NCBI GenBank assembly: GCA_030700315.1 | Contig: JAUYJO010000096.1 | Location: forward strand, 1-64,000 | Origin: Gallionella sp. | GTDB lineage: Bacteria > Pseudomonadota > Gammaproteobacteria > Burkholderiales > Gallionellaceae | DNA length: 64,000 nucleotides | Direction: 5' to 3' | In this document: piece by piece, positions 15,091 to 22,648 of the stretch | Layout of the letters: every line of letters begins with the position of its first letter | How positions within the stretch are numbered: position 1 is the stretch's first letter | Notes under the pieces: generated by a model | What the model was told of the DNA's origin: nothing | What the model saw: only the letters and a program-made list of their open reading frames with translations | Databases searched by the model: none | Translations under genes and position numbers: made by a program

Positions 15091-17493
15091 ATGAGTATAG
15101 CAATGGCAACCAATAGCGCACCGGGTAATGTCGGGGAGAGCAGTCTCAGCCTCAAGCTCGAGTTCACCAAGAACCTCAACCACGTTATCAACAAGATACA
15201 TGCCACCAGCAATATCGACGAAATCATGCTGGATGTCAGCAAGGACATCTGCACGCTGTTCAATGCCGACCGCCTGACTATTTATGTGGTGGGCGAAGAC
15301 AATGCCTCGCTGATTTCCAAGGTCAAGACCGGACTGAATTCATTCAAGGATCTCAAGCTGCCCATCGCCGAGCAAAGCGTCGCCGGATATGCGGCGATGC
15401 ACAAAAAACTGCTCAACATCAGGGATGTCTACGACGCGCAGGAACTGTCCTCCTACAGCCCGCAACTGCGCTTTCTGCAAGAGGTGGACAAACGCACCGG
15501 CTACCGCACCAAGCAGATGCTGGTCGCGCCGATCCTGGACACCAGCGGCGACCTGGTCGGCGTTATACAGGTCATCAACAACAAGGCCGGCGCCCCTTTT
15601 GCGACCATGGTCGAGGAAGGCATACAGGAGCTATCGCAGAGCATGGCGGTGGCCTTGCGCCAGCGCCAGCAGATCGCCACCGTCAAGACCAAATATGATT
15701 TTCTGGTGGCCGATGCCGTGCTCTCCGCCGCAGAATTTGAATTGGCGACCCGCACCGCACGCCGCAAGGGCGTCGATATAGAGGAGGTGTTGATCGACGA
15801 ATTCCAGGTCAGCCTCCCCGCGCTGGGCAAGGCCCTGTCCACCTTCTTCGGCGTGCCTTACGAACCCTACAAGGCAGATCGTATCAAGCCGTCCGATTTG
15901 CTGAGAAACATGAAGCGGGAATATGTGCAAAGCAGCCACTGGGTTCCCATCGAGGAGACCCAGGAGGGGCTGGTGATCATGACACCGGATCCGGAGCGGA
16001 TTCAGACTTCGCGCGTGGTCAACAACATTTTCCCCAAAAACCGTCTGGTCTATAAGGTTTGCTCGCAGCGCGAATTCAAGCAGACCCTGGACTTGTTTTA
16101 TGGCGGCGGCGGGGGCGACGCCACCGGCGGCTTTGCCGCAGACGAATCGTCGATGGACGATCTGCTGTCCAGCATGGGCGGGGATGATGAAGAGAGCGCC
16201 GGCGCCAGCCAGGACGATGTCAGCGCTGCAGCCGATAACGAATTGGTCAAGCTGGTCAACAAAGTCATCGTGGACGCTTACCGGATGGGCGCCTCGGATA
16301 TCCATATCGAGCCTGGGCCGGGCAAGGCAAAGACGCAGATCCGCGTGCGCAAGGACGGCTCGCTGCTGAATTACATCGAAGTGCCGTCCACCTATCGCAA
16401 CGCGCTGGTGACGCGCCTCAAGATCATGTGCGACCTGGATATTTCCGAGAAGCGCAAGCCGCAGGACGGCAAGATCAAGTTCAAAAAATACGGGCCGCTG
16501 GACATCGAGTTGCGCGTTGCGACCATCCCCTCGCAGGGCGGTGTCGAAGATGTGGTCATGCGTATTCTCGCTTCCGGCGAGCCATTGCCGCTGGAAAAAA
16601 TGGGCTTCTCGGCACGCAATAACGAGCTGATCAAGACGACGGTCAGCAAACCCTACGGTCTGTTCTTCGTGTGCGGCCCGACCGGCTCTGGCAAGACCAC
16701 CACGCTGCATTCCATCCTCAAATACATCAACAAGCCGGACACCAAGATATGGACGGCGGAAGACCCGGTAGAAATTACCCAGAAGGGCCTGCGCCAGGTG
16801 CAGATCAACAAGAAGGCCGGGCTGGATTTTGCCACCATCATGCGCGCTTTCCTGCGCGCCGATCCGGACGTGATCATGGTCGGCGAAATGCGCGACAAGG
16901 AGACCGTATCCATCGGCATCGAAGCCTCGCTCACCGGCCACCTGGTGTTCGCCACCCTGCACACCAACAGCGCGCCGGAATCCATCAACCGCTTGCTGGA
17001 TATGGGCATGGACCCGTTCAACTTCGCCGATGCGCTGCTGGGCATTCTGGCGCAGCGTTTGGGCAAGCGCCTGTGCGGCGACTGCAAGAAGCCGCATATC
17101 GCAACCGCCGAAGAAATAAAATTGCTGCTCACCGAGTACAGCGGCGAGCTGGTCAACACCGCGACTTGGAAGAAAGATCCGGCTGCCGCGACCAAGGCGC
17201 TGTATGCCGAATGGGTCAAGCTGTTTGCCGATGACAAGGGGCAGTTCACGCTGTACGAGCCGGTCGGCTGCGACAAATGCTCCGGCACCGGCTATCGCGG
17301 GCGTGTCGGTTTGCACGAGCTGCTGATCGGCACCGATGCGGTCAAGAAAGCCATTCAGGAACATGCGCGCGTCGCCGAGCTGCTGGCTATCTGTCTCGAA
17401 GATGGCATGCACACCCTGAAGCAGGACGGCATGGAAAAGGTGTTGCAGGGCATTACCGACATGCACCAGATACGCGCGGTTTGTATCAAGTAG
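15091..17493 (+). CDS. GAF-domain fused GspE/PilB-type secretion ATPase
   Basis: An 800-residue protein; ATG at 15091 with AGGAG upstream. An N-terminal GAF domain (about 25-195; DEIMLDVSKDICTLFNADR, VAGYAAMHKKLLNI) replaces the usual plain N-terminus. A divergent T2SSE_N/MshEN-like domain (about 200-335), a Gly/Asp/Ser-rich linker (about 335-375) and the ATPase (385-795) follow. Walker A is GPTGSGKTTT near residue 528, the Walker B region DPDVIMVGEMRD near 590, and zinc cysteines CGDC and CDKC near 662 and 727. It would power a type IV pilus or T2SS-like machine, but no inner-membrane platform gene is adjacent. The HD-GYP gene follows after 10 bases. Confidence 0.9.
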   Translation: MSIAMATNSAPGNVGESSLSLKLEFTKNLNHVINKIHATSNIDEIMLDVSKDICTLFNADRLTIYVVGEDNASLISKVKTGLNSFKDLKLPIAEQSVAGYAAMHKKLLNIRDVYDAQELSSYSPQLRFLQEVDKRTGYRTKQMLVAPILDTSGDLVGVIQVINNKAGAPFATMVEEGIQELSQSMAVALRQRQQIATVKTKYDFLVADAVLSAAEFELATRTARRKGVDIEEVLIDEFQVSLPALGKALSTFFGVPYEPYKADRIKPSDLLRNMKREYVQSSHWVPIEETQEGLVIMTPDPERIQTSRVVNNIFPKNRLVYKVCSQREFKQTLDLFYGGGGGDATGGFAADESSMDDLLSSMGGDDEESAGASQDDVSAAADNELVKLVNKVIVDAYRMGASDIHIEPGPGKAKTQIRVRKDGSLLNYIEVPSTYRNALVTRLKIMCDLDISEKRKPQDGKIKFKKYGPLDIELRVATIPSQGGVEDVVMRILASGEPLPLEKMGFSARNNELIKTTVSKPYGLFFVCGPTGSGKTTTLHSILKYINKPDTKIWTAEDPVEITQKGLRQVQINKKAGLDFATIMRAFLRADPDVIMVGEMRDKETVSIGIEASLTGHLVFATLHTNSAPESINRLLDMGMDPFNFADALLGILAQRLGKRLCGDCKKPHIATAEEIKLLLTEYSGELVNTATWKKDPAAATKALYAEWVKLFADDKGQFTLYEPVGCDKCSGTGYRGRVGLHELLIGTDAVKKAIQEHARVAELLAICLEDGMHTLKQDGMEKVLQGITDMHQIRAVCIK

Positions 17494-17503
17494 GAGGCTC
17501 ATC

Positions 17504-19144
17504 ATGCATTCCACGGAACATCTGCTGCACCGCCTCAAGGAGCTCAACGAGATCGGCATCGCGCTATCCCAGCAGCGCGATATCAACAGCCTGCTGGAAA
17601 CCATTCTGGTGGCGGCCAAGCGCATCACCAACGCCGATGCCGGCACGCTTTATTTGCATGAACCGGAACAGCAGGTGCTGCGCTTCGAAATCATGCGCAC
17701 CGATTCGCTCAACATCGCGATGGGCGGCACCAGCGGCGTGCCGATTACTTTTCACCCGGTTCCGCTTTACGACGAGAGCGGCAATCCCAATCATGCCATG
17801 GTCGTGAGCCACGCGGCGCTCAGCGGCGAAACCGTAAATATTCCCGATGCCTATGTTGCGGAAGGCTACGATTTTTCCGGCACCAAAAAATTCGACGCCA
17901 AGACCGGCTATCGCTCCCAGTCTTTCCTGGCCGTGCCGATGCGCAACCATGAAAACGAAATCATCGGCGTGCTGCAACTGATCAATGCGCAAGACCGCGA
18001 AAGCGGCGCGATCATCCCGTTTTCCGGTGACGACCGGCAATTGCTGGAATCACTCGCCTCGCAGGCCGCCATCGCGCTCACCAACCGCCGCCTGATCGCG
18101 CAACTGGAAGAACTGTTCGAATCTTTCATCCATCTTATCAACACCGCGATCGACGATAAATCTCCCTACACCGGCGGGCACTGCGCGCGCGTGCCGGTGC
18201 TGACCATGATGCTGGCCGAGGCGGTCGACCGCACCGATAGCGGGCCGCTGAAAAATTTTTCGATGAGCGAAAAAGACCGGCAAGAATTGAAAATTGCCGG
18301 CCTGCTGCACGACTGCGGAAAAATCACCACGCCGGTGCATGTGGTGGACAAATCAACCAAACTGCATACCCTGTTTGACCGCATCGGCCTGATCGACACG
18401 CGCTTCGCGGTGCTCAAGCGTGACGCTGAAATCGCCATGCTGCGCGCCCTGGCCAATGAACGCGGGAATGAGGATGCGCTCCGCGCCGAATACGTGTCGC
18501 GCATCCGGCAACTCGATGATGATCGAAAATTCCTGAGCCACTGCAACATCGGCGGCGAGGCCATGTCGGTGGAGGCGCAGCAGCGCGTGCGCCGGATTGC
18601 CGCCTATCAATGGTGCGATGCCGACGGGAAAACGGGCAATTTCCTCAGCGACGATGAAGCCGGCAACCTCAGCATATACGCCGGCACCTTGACGGCGGCA
18701 GAGCGCGAAATCATCAACCACCACATCGTCGTCACCATCAAGATGCTGGAGTCCCTGCCGTGGCCGAGACACCTCAAGAACGTCACCGAATATGCGGGCG
18801 GGCATCACGAACGCATGGACGGCAAAGGCTACCCGCGCGGACTGACGCGCGACCAAATGTCGGTGCAGGCGCGGTTGATGGGCATCGCCGATATTTTCGA
18901 GGCGCTCACCGCCAAAGACCGCCCCTACAAGCTTGGCAAGACCTTGACCGAATCGCTGACCATACTCGGCAAGCTCAAGCTGGCCGGGCACATCGACCCC
19001 GACCTGTTCGACGTGTTCATCCGCGAAAAAGTTTATCTCGACTACGCCCTGCAGTTTCTCGCACCCGAGCAGATCGACGAGGTGGACTTGAGCAAAATCC
19101 CGGGCGTGAATTTGACTTCCCCGGATGTGAACTTGAAATCATAG
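17504..19144 (+). CDS. GAF/HD-GYP protein, probable c-di-GMP phosphodiesterase
   Basis: A 546-residue soluble protein. The GAF domain (about 15-195; LLETILVAAKRITNADAGTL, TGYRSQSFLAVPM) resembles that of the preceding ATPase. The HD-GYP domain has GGHCARVPVLT near residue 225, the metal pair HDCGK near 268 and HHERMDGKGYPRGL near 433. HD-GYP proteins hydrolyse c-di-GMP to GMP or pGpG. The distance between HDCGK and HHERMDG is about 165 residues, roughly 100 more than in canonical members, so an extra segment is inserted (about 290-400). All named metal and GYP residues are present. Confidence 0.92.
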   Translation: MHSTEHLLHRLKELNEIGIALSQQRDINSLLETILVAAKRITNADAGTLYLHEPEQQVLRFEIMRTDSLNIAMGGTSGVPITFHPVPLYDESGNPNHAMVVSHAALSGETVNIPDAYVAEGYDFSGTKKFDAKTGYRSQSFLAVPMRNHENEIIGVLQLINAQDRESGAIIPFSGDDRQLLESLASQAAIALTNRRLIAQLEELFESFIHLINTAIDDKSPYTGGHCARVPVLTMMLAEAVDRTDSGPLKNFSMSEKDRQELKIAGLLHDCGKITTPVHVVDKSTKLHTLFDRIGLIDTRFAVLKRDAEIAMLRALANERGNEDALRAEYVSRIRQLDDDRKFLSHCNIGGEAMSVEAQQRVRRIAAYQWCDADGKTGNFLSDDEAGNLSIYAGTLTAAEREIINHHIVVTIKMLESLPWPRHLKNVTEYAGGHHERMDGKGYPRGLTRDQMSVQARLMGIADIFEALTAKDRPYKLGKTLTESLTILGKLKLAGHIDPDLFDVFIREKVYLDYALQFLAPEQIDEVDLSKIPGVNLTSPDVNLKS

Positions 19145-19148
19145 CGAC

Positions 19149-19428
19149 GGGTGCGAATCGGATTGATTTGTACTGGTCAAATGCCGCGTAATGAGCCAAC
19201 TGACTGCTATCTCTAACGGGCATGACAAATTGCCGACCTGACAATGAAACATTTAGCAAGATAGCCACACGTGCTTTACTCCGAAGCCCGAACCCCTCCC
19301 TGCCTCCCCTTGTCAGGGGAGGAAGCTAGGCTCTCCCCCTGACAAGGGGGAGCTGGAGGGGGTTTGGGCTTGTTGTTTCACGTTGCTAAACTATCTGGGA
19401 TGTTTTCACATCAGTTTGAATCGCACCT
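19149..19428. repeat. palindromic element with G/C-rich hairpin core
   Basis: The left end GGGTGCGAATCGGATTGAT and the reverse complement of the right end (AGGTGCGATTCAAACTGAT) match at most positions. Inside, CCTCCCCTTGTCAGGGGAGG and CTCCCCCTGACAAGGGGGAG form hairpins. The ends resemble those of the element at 37150-37346 and the right end at about 47234. It fills most of the 370-base gap between the HD-GYP and ABC transporter genes. Confidence 0.5.
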
Positions 19429-19513
19429 CATAGTGACCACTCTTCCGCAAGGATGGGCTGTCTCTGCCCTACAATTTATTTCCGGTTCGTCCGGCTCAGG
19501 CAGCTCTCAATCA

Positions 19514-20443
19514 TTGGTTTCTTCAACGACAAATACCGTCATTCGCGCTTCGGGATTGCAAAAATCCTACGCCGGACATCGCGTGGTGGACGGGCTTGAC
19601 CTGAACATCCGCAAAGGCGAATGCTTTGGCCTGCTCGGGCCAAACGGCGCGGGAAAAACGACGACGCTGCGCTTGCTGCTCGGCCTGATCGCGCCGGATG
19701 CGGGCGAGTTGCAGTTGCTGGATCATGCCGTGCCGGGAGAAGCGCGCGCCGCGCGGCTGCGCGTCGGCGTGGTGCCGCAGATGGACAACCTCGATCCGGA
19801 TTTTACCGTGGCGGAAAACCTGCTGGTGTACGGGCGCTACTTCGGCATGAGCGATGCGGCCATCGAGGCGCGTTTGCCGGAATTGCTGGAATTCGCCAAC
19901 CTGACCGGCAAGCGCGACGCCAAAGTGCCGACGCTGTCCGGCGGCATGAAACGGCGGTTGACCCTGGCGCGCGCGCTGGTAAACGACCCGGAAGTCATTT
20001 TCCTCGACGAACCGACCACCGGGCTCGACCCTCAGGCGCGCCACCTGATCTGGCAACGCCTGCGCGAGCTGACCGCGCGCGGCAAGACGCTGCTGCTCAC
20101 CACGCATTTCATGGACGAGGCCGAGCGGCTCTGCCACCGTCTCGCGGTGATGGACAACGGGCGTCTCATCAGCGAAGGCTCGCCGCGCGAACTGATCGAA
20201 CAAAACATCGAGCCGCAGGTGGTCGAGGTGTTCGGCGAGCACGCGGCGGCATGGGCGCAAAGCCATGCGGCGCGCCATGCGCAACGCTTCGAGGTGAGCG
20301 GCGAATCGGTGTTCTGTTACGTGCAAGATGCGCAGCCGCTGTTGCTGGAATTGCAGCAACATCACGAACTTCGCTACCTGCATCGCCCGGCGAACCTAGA
20401 AGATGTGTTCCTCAAACTGACCGGACGGGAGATGCGCGAATGA
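19514..20443 (+). CDS. NodI-like ABC transporter ATP-binding protein
   Basis: An ABC ATPase with Walker [11 protein letters not shown], signature [15 protein letters not shown], Walker [14 protein letters not shown] and switch histidine [13 protein letters not shown]. Sequence style and the permease downstream fit the NodI/DRA group of drug or lipo-oligosaccharide exporters. The start is uncertain. The frame is open from 19364, but that part overlaps a palindromic repeat; a TTG at 19514 begins [15 protein letters not shown] and lies after a TACAAT -10-like box at 19470-19475. The substrate is not evident. Confidence 0.88.
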   Translation: MVSSTTNTVIRASGLQKSYAGHRVVDGLDLNIRKGECFGLLGPNGAGKTTTLRLLLGLIAPDAGELQLLDHAVPGEARAARLRVGVVPQMDNLDPDFTVAENLLVYGRYFGMSDAAIEARLPELLEFANLTGKRDAKVPTLSGGMKRRLTLARALVNDPEVIFLDEPTTGLDPQARHLIWQRLRELTARGKTLLLTTHFMDEAERLCHRLAVMDNGRLISEGSPRELIEQNIEPQVVEVFGEHAAAWAQSHAARHAQRFEVSGESVFCYVQDAQPLLLELQQHHELRYLHRPANLEDVFLKLTGREMRE

Positions 20444-20458
20444 TTCCTATCACCACCT

Positions 20459-20526
20459 GTAGGGGCGCGATTCATCGCGCCCAAATGTATTGTTATGACC
20501 AAGGGCGCGATGAATCGCGCCCCTAC
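20459..20526. repeat. REP-like inverted pair between ABC genes
   Basis: GTAGGGGCGCGATTCATCGC and its reverse complement flank about 25 bases. Each arm is itself a small hairpin (GGGCGCGATTCATCGCGCCC). The same design with one changed base pair (TTTATCGCG) is at 32817-32888. It lies in the intercistronic spacer and may tune the ratio of ATPase to permease mRNA. Confidence 0.75.
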
Positions 20527-20546
20527 GTGCGAATGGTAATGTCGAG

Positions 20547-21332
20547 ATGAAAAACAATTATTTCTCCCTGCCGCGCCCGAGCCTGCGCTTCATCCCCATC
20601 TGGCGGCGCAACTTTCTGGTATGGAAAAAAATGGCCGGTTCGTCGATACTCGGCCATCTTGCCGATCCGGTGATTTATATGCTGGGTCTGGGTTACGGGC
20701 TGGGCGGGATGCTGCCGGAAGTCGGCGGCATGTCCTACATCGCCTTCCTCGCCGCCGGGACGGTATGCTACAGCGCGATGAACAGCGCCAGCTTCGAAGC
20801 CTTGTATTCCGGCTTCGCGCGCATGCACGAACAGCGCACCTGGGAGGCGATCCTCAACACGCCGATCACGCTCGACGACATCGTGTTTTCGGAAATCGTC
20901 TGGGCGGCGAGCAAGAGCCTGCTGGCCGGCATGGCGGTGCTGGCGGTCATCTGGGTTCTGGGCCTGTCGCATTCGCCGCTGACGCTGTGGCTGATCCCGC
21001 TCGCGCTGCTGGTCGGCCTGTGCTTCGCCTCGCTCGGCCTGATCGTGACCGCCGTCGCGCCCGGCTATGACTTTTTCATGTACTACTTCACGCTGGTAAT
21101 CACGCCGATGGTGCTATTATGCGGCGTGTTTTTTCCGGTCGAACAATTGCCGCCGCTGCTGCAAAATATCTCGGCTATCCTGCCGCTGACGCACGCCATC
21201 GACATCGCGCGGCCATTGCTGAACAACGTGATTCCGGCGCAATTCGTGTGGCATGTCGCCGTGTTGCTGGGTTACGCGCTGTTAGGGTTTTATGTGTCGC
21301 TGGTGCTGTTCAGGAAAAGGTTGTCGCAGTAA
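20547..21332 (+). CDS. NodJ-like ABC-2 type permease
   Basis: A 261-residue integral membrane protein with about six hydrophobic segments: GSSILGHLADPVIYMLGLG near residue 30, then two central pairs, and a C-terminal LLGYALLGFYVSLVLFRKR. The ABC-2 signature VVLLCGVFFPVEQLP-like segment (MVLLCGVFFPVEQLPP) is near residue 190. It pairs with the ATPase gene upstream as a NodIJ-type exporter. Confidence 0.9.
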   Translation: MKNNYFSLPRPSLRFIPIWRRNFLVWKKMAGSSILGHLADPVIYMLGLGYGLGGMLPEVGGMSYIAFLAAGTVCYSAMNSASFEALYSGFARMHEQRTWEAILNTPITLDDIVFSEIVWAASKSLLAGMAVLAVIWVLGLSHSPLTLWLIPLALLVGLCFASLGLIVTAVAPGYDFFMYYFTLVITPMVLLCGVFFPVEQLPPLLQNISAILPLTHAIDIARPLLNNVIPAQFVWHVAVLLGYALLGFYVSLVLFRKRLSQ

Positions 21333-21496
21333 CGAACTTGGAGGTGACAGACAAACCTTCAGCGAGCGATAACACAGCGCGTTTTCGAAGTGACGCGAAT
21401 TGAGCTTGGCTTCGAATTGCATGCCGTAAAGCTGCACTTCGTGAACGACGGGTCAGTGCCATAATACTTATGATTGTAGCCCGAAGCCTTTTGCCC

Positions 21497-22129
21497 ATGA
21501 GTCTGATCAAATCTCGAAAACGCGTCGCTGACCACGGAGAGGTATTCACTCCCGCGTGGATGGTCGATGCCATGCTCGATCTCGTCAAGGACGAGTCGGA
21601 GCGTATCGACTCCCGCTTCCTGGAACCGGCATGTGGAAGCGGCAACTTTATCGTCAAGGTCTTGCAGCGCAAGCTCGCGGCCGTCGAGGGCAAGTTCGGG
21701 AAATCCGACTTTGAAAAGCAGCACTATGCGCTGCTGGCGCTGATGTGCATCTACGGGATCGAGCTTCTGGCAGATAACATCACCGAGTGCCGCGAGAACA
21801 TGCTGGAAATTTTCACCGACTACCTGAATCAGCAGGCGTCAGATGATTTCTACCGCGCCGCTTCATACGTGCTATCGCAAAACCTCGTCCATGGCGACGC
21901 TTTGACGATGTGCGCCAGTGGTGGCGAGCCAATTACCTTTGCCGAATGGGGCTACCTGGGCAAGGGCAAATTTCAGCGCCGCGACTTCCGCTTCAACACC
22001 CTGACCCATTCGTCGGCCTTCAGCCAGGAAGGGTCGCTTTTTGCCCACCTCGGCAAGCATGAGATATTCATGCCGACGAAGACCTGGCCGCCGATGACGG
22101 TGAGTGAGCTGGCTGCTCTGGAGGGATAA
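21497..22129 (+). CDS. N6-adenine DNA methyltransferase-like protein, short form
   Basis: The start at 21497 (MSLIKSRKRVADHGEVFTP) is preferred to 21470. The 210-residue product has the GEVFTP lead and SAM-binding motif I, LEPACGSGNF, of Rossmann N6-methylases, then LMCIYGIELLADNI. No NPPY/DPPY catalytic motif is seen; FAEWGYLGKGKFQRRDFRF is where the sequence ends, so catalysis is doubtful. Similar short forms head restriction islands with KilA-N, DUF262 and DUF1016 genes. The next short gene overlaps its stop (TAATG). Confidence 0.75.
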   Translation: MSLIKSRKRVADHGEVFTPAWMVDAMLDLVKDESERIDSRFLEPACGSGNFIVKVLQRKLAAVEGKFGKSDFEKQHYALLALMCIYGIELLADNITECRENMLEIFTDYLNQQASDDFYRAASYVLSQNLVHGDALTMCASGGEPITFAEWGYLGKGKFQRRDFRFNTLTHSSAFSQEGSLFAHLGKHEIFMPTKTWPPMTVSELAALEG

Positions 22130-22248
22130 TGAACATGGTCAGCATCTGGGAGCATCTCAATAACCCCGGCTTTAATCCCGTCGAATTCGATGGGATTAGA
22201 CGGCAGGCTTGGCTGAATAGCTTCGCGCTCAAAGGGAAACAGCCATGA
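22129..22248 (+). pseudogene. N-terminal fragment of a KilA-N-like protein
   Basis: A 39-codon frame, ATG overlapping the methylase stop, reading SIWEHLNNPGFNPVEFDGI, RRQAWLNSF. This resembles the beginning of KilA-N-domain proteins found in the same islands, where a helical domain of 200 or more residues normally follows. Here TGA comes after LKGKQP and overlaps the next ATG, so most of the gene is missing. Assignment from memory of the family, moderate confidence. Confidence 0.5.
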
Positions 22249-22643
22249 ACGGGACGGCGGAAGCCTTGACCGAACAGGTCAGTTTCTCCTTGCGCGGCCG
22301 CAATCCCGATGTGCTGACCTGTATCGCGAACCTTTCCAACGACGAGGTATTCACGCCACTAGAGTTCGCCAACCGGATGCTGGATACCCTGACCGAGGCG
22401 TGGGCGGCCAGCCACAGCGGGGCGAACCTCTGGGCGGACAAAACGGTGAAGTTCCTCGATCCGTGCACGAAGTCCGGCGTGTTCCTGCGGGAAATCACCA
22501 GCCGTCTCACCAAGGGGCTTGCAGACGAAATGCCTGACCTCGACGAGCGCGTCAATCACATTCTGACCAGGCAGGTGTTCGGCATCGGCATTATGCAATT
22601 TCCCAGCATGTACGAAGTCCGTATTGAAACCAAGGAGGAATAG
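22245..22643 (+). pseudogene. truncated DNA methyltransferase/restriction protein, N-terminal part
   Basis: A 132-residue product with EVFTPLEFANRMLDTL and motif I-like FLDPCTKSGVFLREI, the opening of Eco57I-type methyltransferase subunits. It breaks off after ILTRQVFGIGI, where the SAM-dependent core should continue with NPPY-type motifs. The final MQFPSMYEVRIETKEE is unrelated. It probably marks a deletion that brought the DUF262 gene next to it. The short remnant is unlikely to be active. Confidence 0.65.
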
Positions 22644-22648
22644 ATACC

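Noticed and set aside
15631..17646. 671-codon minus-strand open frame opposite the GAF-GspE gene
   Set aside because: Antisense shadow of a strongly conserved ATPase gene; composition not protein-like.
21333..21496. short frame VTRIELGFELHAVKLHF at about 21390-21463
   Set aside because: Only 24 codons, GTG start without binding site; may be a remnant of the restriction island but cannot be supported.
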